DNA of 52,318 bases from Gemmatimonadota bacterium (GTDB taxonomy: Bacteria > Latescibacterota > UBA2968 > UBA8231). The translations under genes were made by a program, and so were the position numbers. The stretch lies in contig VXOR01000100.1 of NCBI GenBank assembly GCA_009840005.1, forward strand, positions 1 to 52,318, written 5' to 3'. Below the pieces are notes generated by a model. The model saw only the letters and a list, made by a program, of their open reading frames with translations. It did not search any database and was not told the origin of the DNA. Positions 18,001 to 26,000 of this stretch are shown here, in pieces. Position 1 is the stretch's first letter. Every line of letters begins with the position of its first letter.

Positions 18001-18359
18001 GGCAGGAGGGCGCGGGCTTGGTCGAGTTTTTCGCGCATCTCCATGTTGGCCAAGTCCATGTCGGTGCCGGACTTGAAGTCAACGCGCACCTCGCCCTGAT
18101 TGCGCCCCGAACTCGAACTAATGCGGTCGATGTTGTTGAGCGTGCCCAGCGTCTGCTCCAGCGGCAGGACCACCAAGCGCTCAATTTCTTCGGGGGACGT
18201 GTTGTTGTATTGGACGCGGGCCGTGATCCCGGAAGAGGAAATGCTCGGCAACTGCTCTATGGGCAAGCGGTCTAAGGCGACCACACCTACCACCAAGGCG
18301 CAGATGGTAAGCATCAGGGTGGTCACGGGCCGTTTGAGCGAAAATTCAGATAGGTTCAT
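15081..18359 (-). CDS. RND efflux permease, HAE1/AcrB-like (second pump)
   Basis: 1092 residues with the N-terminal helix (FSLKRPVTTLMLTICALVVG), two large periplasmic loops and two blocks of transmembrane helices. The TM4 segment reads GMLVDPAVVVLES, having one Asp where AcrB has the Asp-Asp proton relay, and TM10 reads GIVVNNGIVLIS, with Asn where AcrB has Lys940. These changes are frequent in distant HAE1/CusA-like pumps. A long extra hydrophobic stretch around 505-590 separates the halves. It is last in the adaptor-pump-pump operon, 109 bases after the preceding pump. Function: proton-driven export across the envelope; substrate unknown. Confidence 0.9.
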   Translation of the reverse strand: MNLSEFSLKRPVTTLMLTICALVVGVVALDRLPIEQLPSISSSGITARVQYNNTSPEEIERLVVLPLEQTLGTLNNIDRISSSSGRNQGEVRVDFKSGTDMDLANMEMREKLDQARALLPPDVDRISLRRWQSDQRAIIDANLAWRGDGDRLLDLIQKVIEPRLLRINGVVNVVIDDFEEKQLIVELDQERLQTHNISLGSLGWQLNENNTNISLGRVMDGDQRYMARAIGEFTRAEDIASMPLMGGQFRLSDIGEINYGYPEKRRYERLNGTDALELEIFKASTANVVEVGEAVVAELQAIEDEYDGKLGIFIDRNRAESVLKEAGTLVNSALLGAFLAMIIIFLFLRNIRSTIVIALAIPTSALCVFIGMYVAREVFASTITLNMVSMMGLMLAVGMLVDPAVVVLESIFRRRQEDGLDADEAAHAGSREVGMAVLASALTTICVFVPFFFLSDGRSAAWMKDAGIAICLAVMVSMIVSLSLIPLVSSRLLRAGVERFDRWLKLLVVAVVMGIAYWQISDLGWSGLQAWWVRWSGLIATSISGMQWQTILGCALAALAGAALGWYCSRHGLRSSYGRLLNWTLDHRWVALLATVMLTGTGYYLYDQIEQRGTPWSPERRVDMSVVIDRSYSLEEVREHFYQIEKILLAKKDSLDIQSLMTRFSQRRGSIRAYLVDADEGRFSSMEAGNAIKELLPEKVGYTYKMGRSRSWTGNQLGVEVQLHGRDPEVLAVLMEDVKAGLEQLPGVQDVDSSLEDGEDEVRVEINRAQALGYGLSPREVAQGISSALGTRRTSGFKSDDREIDVVMQLNEGDRATLDQLKNSRYETRDGNSVQLASLADFQLGRGPRDLRRENRMLNVTVFANTENRNAANMLVGPITQMMEGMQLPAGYTWDLGRAARWQQEETSDNNFAAIFAILLIYLIMASLFESLIHPFTIIFAIPFSLIGVALGLYILDVPFDNNGALGLLILFGIVVNNGIVLISHINHLRASGLSRREAICLGGQHRLRPILMTAFTTILNLMPIVLPMVYGTSEGFARRWGPVGLVVASGLATSTVLTLMLAPTLYSLLDDLALWCKRVMRASHSTSTVNA

Positions 18360-18468
18360 AACTAACCTCGTGGTTAGTGGTTAGTGGTTAGTGGTTAGTG
18401 GTTAGTGGTTAGACCCCCCAGCACATCCGGGGGCGGTTGGGACTGGTCACTGGCCACTAACCACTGTT
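18360..18468. repeat. GGTTAGT heptanucleotide tandem repeat between RND genes
   Basis: At least six tandem GTGGTTA units at about 18370-18412, followed by GC-rich sequence and an inverted CCACTAACCACTG near 18455-18467. Same type of tract as at 3200-3310. It lies within an operon and could fold, possibly affecting expression of the downstream pump. Confidence 0.85.
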
Positions 18469-21400
18469 TTAATCGCTGCGATCCATCAGGGTATAGACCA
18501 CGGGGATGAGCACCAGAGTCAGCAGGGTGGATACCAATAGCCCGCCGATGACGGTAATGGCCATGGGCGTGCGGATCTCGGCCCCCTCGCCCAGCCCCAA
18601 GGCCATGGGCAACAGCCCTAAGACAGTAGTAGAGGTCGTCATTAGAATCGGTCGGAAGCGCACCGTGCCGGCGCGCAGGACCGCGGCGAATTTTTCCATG
18701 CCCTCGTCGCGGCGCAGGCGGTTGATGTAATCGACGAGCACGATGGCGTTGTTGACGACAATGCCGGCGAGCATGATTAGGCCAATGAGCACCACCACGC
18801 TGATGGTGGTGCTGGTCGCGAGCAGGCCGAGGGCGCTGCCGATCAGCCCGAGGGGAATGGTGAACATGATGACCAGCGGGTGCAACAGCGATTCAAATTG
18901 CGAGGCCATCACCAGATAGACCAAGAACACGGCCAACAGCAGGGCGAATTTCATGCTGTCGAAGGAGCGAACCATTTCCTCGTTCTGACCGCCGATCGAT
19001 ACGGTGAAGCCCTCGGGCAAGGGCAAGTCGGCGAGGGTGGTTTCGATTTCCTCTGCTACGCCGCCTAGATCGCGCCCGTCGAGGTTAGCCGAGATGACGG
19101 CGACGCGCTCTTGGTCGAGGCGGCGGATCTCGGCGGGGCCATCAACGGCCCGCACGTCGGCGACCGATTCGAGTGCGACCGGCACGGGGTAGGAGGCTGG
19201 ACTGACGACCATCTGTTTGAGGTCGGCGACGGTCTGGCGCTCCTCATCCAGCGCGCGGACCCGGATATCGACCTTGCGGTCGCGGCGTGCCAACTCGGTG
19301 GCGACATCGCCTTGCAGCTTGTTGCGCAACAGCTCGCCGATGTTCTGCACGGTGGTGCCCAGCTCGGCGACGCGCCGGCGATCGAAGAATATCTGGACTT
19401 CGGGTTGGCCGCCGGCCGTGCTCGACCGGATGTCGGTTAGCCCGGGAATGGTGTGCATGCGCTCGACCGCTTCGCTGGCCAGCAGATCGAGGGTGCTCAG
19501 ACCGTAGCCGCGGATTTCCACCTCTACCGGGGTGCGGAAGGAAAAATAAGCGGGCCGCGAAAATTTGTACTTCAGTTCGGGGATGTCTCCGAGAAGATCG
19601 CGCACTACTTCGATAGCTGCCTCTTCGCCGACCTCTGGCGCGAGCCGCACGTGGAGGTGGGCGGTGTGCTCTTTTTTGTCCGCGGCCGTGCCGCCGGCTT
19701 GGGCGCTGCTGCCGACGAGGGCAAAGACCGAGGCGATGCCATCGAGACCGCGCACCTGCCGGTCAATGGCGGCGACTTGGATGGCGGTCTGCTCCAGCGG
19801 GGTGCCAGCGCGCCATTCCAAATCGACGAGGAATTCGCCTTGGCTCATCTCCGGAATAAGCTCCAGCCCTAGGCCGCGCGACCGCTCGAGGACTAAGGCA
19901 CCTATCGCGATAAAGATGGCGATGACGATCAGACGCCGACGCAACGCCCAACTCAAAAGGAGCGGATACGCTTTGTTGAGCGCGTTGAAGACGAGGTCGA
20001 AAAGCCAGTACAGCGGAAAGAGCAGGGTGGAGAAGACGCGGCCGACACCGCGAGCTATGGCGCGGATCAGGCGGATGAGCAGCGCGGGGCCTTGGAGGCC
20101 GCGCTTGGGACCGATCTCTTCCCGCTCGGCAATCATGCTTGCGAGGTTCAGCGACGAGAGCATAGGGATTAGCATCAAGGCGACTACCAGCGAGGCGACC
20201 AGCGAATAGGTGACGGTCAGGGCTTGATCGCGGAAGAGCTGGCCGGCGACGCCCTCGACAAATACGATGGGCAAAAACACGCAGATGGTGGTGGTGGTGG
20301 CGGCGATGACGGCGCGGCCGACCTCGCTGGCACCGCGCACGGCGGCTGCTAAGACGTTAAGCCCTTGGTCGCGGTAGCGCTGCACGCTTTCCAAGACCAC
20401 GATGGAGTTGTCAACCAGCATCCCGACCCCCAAAGCCAGCCCGCCCAGCGACATGATGTTGAGGCTCACGTCCGAGCCGAACATCAGGAAAAAAGTCGCC
20501 ACCACCGAGAGGGGAATTGAGAGGCTGATGATGGCGGTGCTTTTGAGGTCGCGGAGGAAGAGGAAGAGCACGATGACGGCGAGAATGCCGCCGATGATGG
20601 CGGTGTTGAGCACCTCGTCAACGGCTTGCTGGATAAAGGTGGCTTGGTTGAAGACCACTTCCATGCCGCTGTCTTGGAGCAGGGTGGCATTCTCGGCGAG
20701 AAATTCGTCCAAGCGCTCCTGGACTGCCGCGCTGACTTGGACGGTGTTGGCGTCGCCTTCCTTAAAGACCGAGACTTCGACGCCCTCGCGGCCGTTAATG
20801 CGGGTGACGAGGTCGCGCTCGCGGTGGCCGCGGAAGACGCGACCTACGTCCTTGAGCTTGATCGGCGCGCGGTCGATCTGACCGACGACGATTTCGCCGA
20901 TCTCGTCGATGCCCTGGAACTCGTTGAGGGTGCGGACGAGGAACTCGGCTTCGCCGTCCTTGAGCATCCCGCCGGTCAGGTTGACGTTTTCCGCGGCGAG
21001 GCGGCTGGTGACTTGGTTGATGGAGATGCCGAGGTAAGCTAGGCGCTGGGCTTCAACCTCGACTTGAATCTCTTCTTCGAGGCCGCCGTTGATGCGGACG
21101 GCGGCTACGCCTTCGAGGCTTTCGAGATCGGGGCGTAGGCGCTCTTCGGCGACGCGCCGCATCTCCATCAGGCTCAAATTGCCGTAAAACGCCAAGCGCA
21201 TTATGGGGTCGAGCGAGGGGTCGAAGCGCAAGAGGATGGGCTTGTCGGCGTCGCGCGGCAGGTTGGACAAATCGAGCTTTTCGCGGATGTCGAGCGAGGC
21301 AAAGTCCATGTTGGTGCCCCAGCCGAACTCTACTACTACATCGGAAATCCCCGGCCGCGAAATCGACGAGACGTGGACCACGTTGCTGACCACGCCGACC

Positions 21401-21609
21401 AAGCCTTCGACCGGCTCGGAAATGAGGCGCTCGATTTCGAGGGGAGCCACGCCCTCATATTCGGTGCGGACGGTGATGGTGGGATAGGTGATGTCCGGCA
21501 GGAGGTTGACGGCTAAGCGCGAAAAGCCCACACCGCCGAAGGCGATAATCGCCACCATCAGCATCGCCACCGTGACGCGGCGGCGAGTGGAAAATTCGAC
21601 GAGTTTCAC
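18469..21609 (-). CDS. RND efflux permease, HAE1/AcrB-like (first pump)
   Basis: 1046 residues with standard RND topology: N-terminal helix (VEFSTRRRVTVAMLMVAIIAFGG), porter loops, TM4 GMLVDNSIVVLES and TM10 GIVVNNAIVLVDYINRLRRDEG. TM4 keeps the first relay Asp, whereas the second is Asn. Its start overlaps the adaptor's stop by four bases (21606-21609), so the two are made together. With a second, sequence-divergent RND gene next in the operon, the two may form a heteromeric pump of the MdtBC kind or use one adaptor separately. Confidence 0.92.
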   Translation of the reverse strand: MKLVEFSTRRRVTVAMLMVAIIAFGGVGFSRLAVNLLPDITYPTITVRTEYEGVAPLEIERLISEPVEGLVGVVSNVVHVSSISRPGISDVVVEFGWGTNMDFASLDIREKLDLSNLPRDADKPILLRFDPSLDPIMRLAFYGNLSLMEMRRVAEERLRPDLESLEGVAAVRINGGLEEEIQVEVEAQRLAYLGISINQVTSRLAAENVNLTGGMLKDGEAEFLVRTLNEFQGIDEIGEIVVGQIDRAPIKLKDVGRVFRGHRERDLVTRINGREGVEVSVFKEGDANTVQVSAAVQERLDEFLAENATLLQDSGMEVVFNQATFIQQAVDEVLNTAIIGGILAVIVLFLFLRDLKSTAIISLSIPLSVVATFFLMFGSDVSLNIMSLGGLALGVGMLVDNSIVVLESVQRYRDQGLNVLAAAVRGASEVGRAVIAATTTTICVFLPIVFVEGVAGQLFRDQALTVTYSLVASLVVALMLIPMLSSLNLASMIAEREEIGPKRGLQGPALLIRLIRAIARGVGRVFSTLLFPLYWLFDLVFNALNKAYPLLLSWALRRRLIVIAIFIAIGALVLERSRGLGLELIPEMSQGEFLVDLEWRAGTPLEQTAIQVAAIDRQVRGLDGIASVFALVGSSAQAGGTAADKKEHTAHLHVRLAPEVGEEAAIEVVRDLLGDIPELKYKFSRPAYFSFRTPVEVEIRGYGLSTLDLLASEAVERMHTIPGLTDIRSSTAGGQPEVQIFFDRRRVAELGTTVQNIGELLRNKLQGDVATELARRDRKVDIRVRALDEERQTVADLKQMVVSPASYPVPVALESVADVRAVDGPAEIRRLDQERVAVISANLDGRDLGGVAEEIETTLADLPLPEGFTVSIGGQNEEMVRSFDSMKFALLLAVFLVYLVMASQFESLLHPLVIMFTIPLGLIGSALGLLATSTTISVVVLIGLIMLAGIVVNNAIVLVDYINRLRRDEGMEKFAAVLRAGTVRFRPILMTTSTTVLGLLPMALGLGEGAEIRTPMAITVIGGLLVSTLLTLVLIPVVYTLMDRSD

Positions 21610-22922
21610 TGGCCTCTACCTCTACCTTCGCCCCTACCCCTACCTTGCCAGCCCCCGCCACCCTGCTCGCGCATTGCGCGCAGAACTTGGCGCAAGCTGT
21701 CGGGCAGAGGTTTGCCCTGGCGGCGGTACTCGGCGATGACTTGGCGCAAGCTGTCAGACAGGCCACCGCCCGGCCAGCCTCCTCCCCTAGCCCCGGGCGG
21801 ACCAAAGCCTCCGCCTCGGGGGCCAGCGGACTCTGAGGCGGCCAATTCTTCCGCAGTCGGTAGGCCCTCACCGGCCAGCCGCACGGCCGCACCGTCCTTG
21901 AGGCCCTCGTGGCCAACGGTCACTACTTGGTCGCCTTCTTGGAGGCCGGAGACGATCTCGACTTTATCGCCTTCGACAAAGCCCAACTCGACAGCAACCC
22001 GGCGCACTGTGCTGTTCTCGATGAGGAAGACGTCGTCCTCGTCGGTTTCGAGGATCAGGGCCTTCTTGGGGACGATCAAGGTCTGGGGCCGCCGCTCGGT
22101 AATAATGCGCACCGTGGCGAACATCCCCGGTTTGAGGATGCCGTCGCTGGCGACTTCGAGGGTTACTTTGACGGTGCCGCTGGCGGGATCGACCTCTGGA
22201 CTAATCATGCGGATGCGGCCGCGGAAGCTGGTGTCGGGCAGGGCTTCGACCGCGATAGTGGCCTCTTGGCCGGGGTGCAACTGGTACATGCGCTGCTCGG
22301 GCGCGAAGATGCGCACCAACAGCGGGTCGCGGTCGGCGATGACAAAGACTTCTTGATTGCCGCGCACTAGGTCGCCCACTTCGACTAATCGCTGGGTGAC
22401 GACGCCGGCAATCGGCGCAGTAACGTCTGCGTACGCGAGATTGAGCTGGGCTTCTTCGAGGGAGATTTTGGCGTTGTCCAAGCGGAGGTGAGCCGCATCG
22501 TATTCGGATTGGCTGACCATGCTGCGCTCGTACAGTGCCTTGATGCGGTCGTAGTTGGTGCTGGCGTCGGCAAAAGCCTGTTCGGCTTGGCGCAAGTTTA
22601 GGCTCAGTTCATCCTTGTTGAGGCGGATCATCACTTGGCCTTGGCGCACTAGGTCGCCCTCTTCGGCCGCGAGCTCTTCGAGCAAGCCGGTCGTGCGCGC
22701 CAAGACGCTGACTCGGCGCTCGGCTTCGAGGCGGGAGTACGTCTCAATGTAGGCGTTCATGTCGCCGCGCGTGACCTTGTCGCCTTTGACTGGAATGGCT
22801 GCCGCTTCGCGTCCGCCCCAACCGCCGCGCCGGGCACCCTGTGCTGCTTCCTCTTCCTCGCCGCAGCCTAGCGCGAGGAGCAAGACGCTGCCGATGGACA
22901 GTGCATATTGGCGAGTTGTCAT
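21606..22922 (-). CDS. RND efflux periplasmic adaptor lipoprotein
   Basis: 438 residues. A lipobox LALGC puts the lipidated Cys at residue 20. Next come the membrane-fusion beta-barrel/lipoyl half-motifs (GLLEELAAEEGDLVRQGQVMIRL and ADVTAPIAGVVTQRLVEVGDLV) around a coiled-coil hairpin with RIKALYERSMVSQSEYD. The tail of about 80 residues is unusual: Gly/Pro/Arg-rich (RGGGFGPPGARGGGWPGGG) with two SDSLRQV/PDSLRQV repeats. First gene of the efflux operon, expressed from the promoter at 22991-23019. Confidence 0.92.
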   Translation of the reverse strand: MTTRQYALSIGSVLLLALGCGEEEEAAQGARRGGWGGREAAAIPVKGDKVTRGDMNAYIETYSRLEAERRVSVLARTTGLLEELAAEEGDLVRQGQVMIRLNKDELSLNLRQAEQAFADASTNYDRIKALYERSMVSQSEYDAAHLRLDNAKISLEEAQLNLAYADVTAPIAGVVTQRLVEVGDLVRGNQEVFVIADRDPLLVRIFAPEQRMYQLHPGQEATIAVEALPDTSFRGRIRMISPEVDPASGTVKVTLEVASDGILKPGMFATVRIITERRPQTLIVPKKALILETDEDDVFLIENSTVRRVAVELGFVEGDKVEIVSGLQEGDQVVTVGHEGLKDGAAVRLAGEGLPTAEELAASESAGPRGGGFGPPGARGGGWPGGGLSDSLRQVIAEYRRQGKPLPDSLRQVLRAMREQGGGGWQGRGRGEGRGRGQ

Positions 22923-22990
22923 CTGGAGTAGATCCTAGTTGTATGTGTTTTGTCCACGGGATTCCTTTCTTTCGCGTGTGTCACCAAGAG

Positions 22991-23019
22991 AGTATAGACG
23001 AGGCTTCGACCCTTGTCAA
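22991..23019 (-). promoter_or_regulatory. Sigma70 promoter of the RND operon
   Basis: Reading on the minus strand: TTGACA (23019-23014), a 17-base spacer, then TATACT (22996-22991). This is a near-perfect housekeeping promoter. Transcription would start near 22984, about 60 bases before the adaptor ATG at 22922. Confidence 0.85.
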
Positions 23020-23020
23020 C

Positions 23021-23040
23021 AGAACTGACTGGTCAGTTCT
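23021..23040. promoter_or_regulatory. TetR-type operator abutting the RND promoter
   Basis: A perfect inverted repeat AGAACTGAC-TG-GTCAGTTCT: 9-bp arms around a 2-bp centre. The TGACTGGTCA core resembles operators of AcrR/TetR-family repressors of efflux pumps. It directly adjoins the -35 box, so a bound repressor would block RNA polymerase. The regulator is not adjacent; a TetR gene lies at 6158-6736. Confidence 0.75.
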
Positions 23041-23254
23041 GGTTGGCTGTAGTACCTATTAGACCATCGATAGATTCTATTCATTCCCGTTCGTTTTTAT
23101 TTTTTTTGCTGCCGTTCATGCCAATCAGTAAGCGCTCGTACGAGCATCTCTGCTGCGGACTGCTGTAAAGTGTCTCATTCACCTTTGCAGGCCGCAGCCA
23201 CAGCCCCTATAATTGGCCGTGTGCAAAAGACTCAAACCGAAAAGGAGCACTATA
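23041..23254. other. Divergent intergenic region
   Basis: Between the RND promoter and the BFN lipoprotein gene. A candidate plus-strand promoter TTGCAG-N17-TATAAT occupies 23185-23213; the -10 is consensus and the -35 weak. AAAGGAG at 23242-23247 is the ribosome site for the ATG at 23255. A T-rich stretch at 23094-23108 has no clear hairpin. Confidence 0.5.
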
Positions 23255-23722
23255 ATGAAACAGCTCCTCGTGGTCTTGGCGGTCCTTGTGCTGGTAGCCT
23301 GTGGCCGAGAACCGCCTGCTGACCTCATTCCCGCCCGCATTGTCAATGTGCGCGACTTCGGTGCCGATGGGGTGGCTGTCGTGCTCAAAGGAGACGGTGT
23401 GCCGCCGTTGCCCATCATCATCGGCCACTGCGAGGCGCGGGCGTTAGTCAGAGCTATGCAGGACGAGGACTTCCCGCGCCCGCTGGCGTACGATCTGTTG
23501 GAAGCGATGCTGGAGAAGCTGCAAGGCGAGGTGCAGCACCTCGTCGTCCACAGCATCAAGGACGACACCTTTCACGCCAACTTGTACATTGAGACCGAGG
23601 CTGGCGAGTGGGTGCTGGATTGTCGGCCCAGCGACGGCATGGTGCTGGTGACGCGCCTCGGAGCGCCCATCTACTTGCGGCCGCAGCTTTTTGAACCCAA
23701 AGATCTAAGCCCACAGATATAA
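23255..23722 (+). CDS. Bifunctional-nuclease (DUF151) domain lipoprotein
   Basis: 155 residues. The N-terminus MKQLLVVLAVLVLVACG is a lipoprotein signal with Cys16, so the domain should sit in the periplasm or outer leaflet. The rest matches the BFN/DUF151 fold: PIIIGHCEARALVRAMQDEDFPRPLAYDLLEAML, VVHSIKDDTFHANLYIE and DCRPSDGMVLVTRLGAPIY. DUF151 proteins are usually cytoplasmic, and some have DNase/RNase activity; a lipid-anchored form is uncommon. The start is set by AAAGGAG at the right distance. Possible roles are nuclease or structural binding at the envelope; activity is unproven. Confidence 0.85.
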   Translation: MKQLLVVLAVLVLVACGREPPADLIPARIVNVRDFGADGVAVVLKGDGVPPLPIIIGHCEARALVRAMQDEDFPRPLAYDLLEAMLEKLQGEVQHLVVHSIKDDTFHANLYIETEAGEWVLDCRPSDGMVLVTRLGAPIYLRPQLFEPKDLSPQI

Positions 23723-23740
23723 CTAACCACCAACCACAGG

Positions 23741-23769
23741 GTAGGGGCAGGTTTGAAACCTGCCCCTAC
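23741..23769. repeat. Palindrome with 14-bp arms
   Basis: Perfect arms GTAGGGGCAGGTTT and AAACCTGCCCCTAC around a single G, lying between the BFN lipoprotein and the Gfo/Idh/MocA gene. The GTAGGGGCA motif recurs at about 30859-30886. A possible hairpin terminator or a dispersed palindromic element. Confidence 0.8.
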
Positions 23770-23795
23770 GACCCACCAACCGCAAGGAGAATGCC

Positions 23796-24797
23796 GTGGC
23801 CTATCGCGTTGGCCTCGTGGGCACGGGTGGTATCGCCCGCGCTCACGGCACGGCCTGCCAACAGATTGCCGAAGCCGAACTCGTCGCCATCTGCGACGTG
23901 TCCGCCGAACAGCTAGCGCGCTACGGCGAGGAGTTTGGCGTTGCAGCGCGTTATACCGCACTCGACGCCATGCTCCGCGAGGCCGAGCTGGACATTGCCA
24001 TCATCTGCACTTGGGGTGCTTTTCACGCGGAGACCGGGATTCGGATCTGCGATTCGGGGCGGGTGAAAGCCGTGCTCTGCGAAAAGCCCTTCACCCAAAA
24101 CGCGGCCGAAGCAGCGGCCTTTGCTGAAGCTGGCAGGAAAAACCGCATCCTCGTGGCCGAGGCGTTTAAGTTCCGCCATCACCCCATGCACTTGCGGGCC
24201 AAGGCCATGCTCGACGCCGGTGAGATCGGCGACTTGACCGGCGTGCGGAGCACGTTTTGCACCAGTTCAGGGGCCTCACTCCAAGAGCGCACGCCCGAGT
24301 CTAATTGGCGCTTCAACAAGGCCAAAGGCGGCGGCAGTATCTACGACTTGGCCTGTTACAATGTTCACCACGCGCGGTTTGTATTTGGCGAGGAGCCGGA
24401 GCGGGTGTTTGCCGCGCAGCAGTTGGGCTTGGAGACCGACGATGCCGCGTCGATTGTGCTGGTCTTTTCCGGGGGCCGCACCGCGCAGATTTCCGTGGGT
24501 TTTAATACGTTCAGTTCGCAGTACGCGGAAATTTCCGGGCATCGGGGGATGCTGCGGCTAGACCAGGTGTGGAACAACGAGAATCGGGCCGTGACTGTAG
24601 AGCATCGCACGCCGAGTGGGGTGGAAGTCGTCGAAATCCCGCCCTGCTTTCAGTTTGCATTGCAGTTGCAGCACCTGTGCGAGTGCTTGGCCGAGGGGCG
24701 GGAGCATCGGATCACGCCGGAGCACAGCGTCGCGCAGATGCGGGTGCTAGACGCGGTGAAGGAGTCTATGGAGACGGGGCGGGCGGTGGAGTTGTAA
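23796..24797 (+). CDS. Gfo/Idh/MocA family oxidoreductase
   Basis: 333 residues. N-terminal Rossmann fold with GLVGTGGIARAHG; the EKP motif (CEKPFTQNAAEA) carries the family's nicotinamide-binding Lys, and the C-terminal beta-sheet domain follows. Family members oxidise or reduce polyol and sugar hydroxyls with NAD(P). The start is a GTG at 23796 preceded by AAGGAGA. A second, divergent family member follows at 24874, suggesting a sugar or inositol-like catabolic pair. Confidence 0.9.
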   Translation: MAYRVGLVGTGGIARAHGTACQQIAEAELVAICDVSAEQLARYGEEFGVAARYTALDAMLREAELDIAIICTWGAFHAETGIRICDSGRVKAVLCEKPFTQNAAEAAAFAEAGRKNRILVAEAFKFRHHPMHLRAKAMLDAGEIGDLTGVRSTFCTSSGASLQERTPESNWRFNKAKGGGSIYDLACYNVHHARFVFGEEPERVFAAQQLGLETDDAASIVLVFSGGRTAQISVGFNTFSSQYAEISGHRGMLRLDQVWNNENRAVTVEHRTPSGVEVVEIPPCFQFALQLQHLCECLAEGREHRITPEHSVAQMRVLDAVKESMETGRAVEL

Positions 24798-24798
24798 T

Positions 24799-24856
24799 CC
24801 GCAGATGGACGCAGATGGACGCAGAATAGGATGCAGAATAGGATGCACAAGACGAC
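24799..24856. repeat. GACGCAGAT intergenic repeat, second copy
   Basis: TCCGCAGATGGACGCAGAT tract with 10-base periodicity, then GAATAGGATGCA units ending in CACAAGACGA. This matches the tract at about 11952-12010. Here the GAATAGGATGCA unit is present twice. Confidence 0.8.
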
Positions 24857-24873
24857 TTTTGAAAGGACGAATC

Positions 24874-25962
24874 ATGCGCGTTGGCATTATTGGACACACG
24901 GGCCGCGGCAACTACGGGCACTACTTAGACATGGCATTTGTCGGGGTGGAAGGCGCGGAGATTGTGGCGTTGGCCGACCCCGACGAGGCAGGACGCCAAG
25001 CCGCTGTCGCCAAGACCGGAGCACCCAAGGGATATGCCGATTATGTGGAGATGTTAGAGGAGGAGAAGCCGGATATTGCGGTGGTGGCGTCGCGGGAGAT
25101 CGGCGATCACTTGGCGTTGGTGCTCAATTGCGTGGAGCGGGGGGCGCATGTGTACCTCGAAAAGCCAGTGGCGGCTTCGGTTGCCGAAGTGGACCAGATG
25201 ATCGCAGCGCGCGATAAGGCTGGAGTGACGGTGGTGGTGGCGCATCCGTGGCGGGGACATCCGCCGGTCCAGCGGGTGGCGATTCCGGAGATTAAGGCGG
25301 GGAAAATCGGCCAGCCTCGATTGTGCAGGATCTATGGGATGGGCGGCGCGCATGGCGGGGATCAACTGTTTTTGGACTTGTATCCGCATTTCTTTGACTT
25401 TCTCTGGCAAGCGTTTGGTGCGCCGCTGTGGTGTCATGCGCATCTGACGCAGGACGGGCGGAGTGCGACGCCGGAGGATCTAAAGGAAGGTGTCGAAGGG
25501 ATGGGCTTGGTCGCTGGAGACGGGATCAAGGCGTACTACGAGTTTCCGGGTGGCGTGGCTGCCGATTTTGAGTCGTACCGGGGCGATGGGAAGGAGAATC
25601 CCTATCGGATCGATATTCACGGAACGGAAGGAACCTTGTCGCTGCCTGGGCCGATGGTCAACCTGCCGGACATTTACTACCACCCGTTGGTCAACCCTGG
25701 GCTGATCGACGATCCGCGCTGGGAGGTCTTGCCTTCGGCGCCGCCGCCGGACGAGCACAAGTGGCTCAACGCGCATCGCCGCATGGCGCGGTCTATGATC
25801 GACATGATCGAGGGCAAGGAGCCAGAGTGGGAACTGGTAGAGTTGGAGAATGCGCGGCTCTATCTGGAAATGGCGATGATGGCCCATGCCTCGCATAAGG
25901 CCGGCGAGCGGGTAGGGTTGCCGCTGGCGAGTACGGCGAACCCGTTCGACGAGTGGAAGTGA
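24874..25962 (+). CDS. Gfo/Idh/MocA family oxidoreductase
   Basis: 362 residues. Rossmann motif GIIGHTGRGNYGHY, acidic end of strand 2 (LADPDE), catalytic EKP (LEKPVAASVAEVDQM), and the C-terminal domain with substrate-facing SDG-like strands. The frame is open 69 bases further upstream, but that part lies in the intergenic repeat; ATG 24874 with GAAAGGACG upstream begins the canonical fold. It follows another family member by about 75 bases on the same strand. Substrate unknown. Confidence 0.9.
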   Translation: MRVGIIGHTGRGNYGHYLDMAFVGVEGAEIVALADPDEAGRQAAVAKTGAPKGYADYVEMLEEEKPDIAVVASREIGDHLALVLNCVERGAHVYLEKPVAASVAEVDQMIAARDKAGVTVVVAHPWRGHPPVQRVAIPEIKAGKIGQPRLCRIYGMGGAHGGDQLFLDLYPHFFDFLWQAFGAPLWCHAHLTQDGRSATPEDLKEGVEGMGLVAGDGIKAYYEFPGGVAADFESYRGDGKENPYRIDIHGTEGTLSLPGPMVNLPDIYYHPLVNPGLIDDPRWEVLPSAPPPDEHKWLNAHRRMARSMIDMIEGKEPEWELVELENARLYLEMAMMAHASHKAGERVGLPLASTANPFDEWK

Positions 25963-26000
25963 TGGAAGTTACCACGTCAAGCAACACAAAGAGGTGCCTG

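Noticed and set aside
18369..18412. Possible CRISPR-like array
   Set aside because: The units are 7-base tandem repeats with no spacers; this is a microsatellite.
23741..23769. Riboswitch or small RNA
   Set aside because: Only a simple palindrome shared with other gaps; no conserved riboswitch core was visible.
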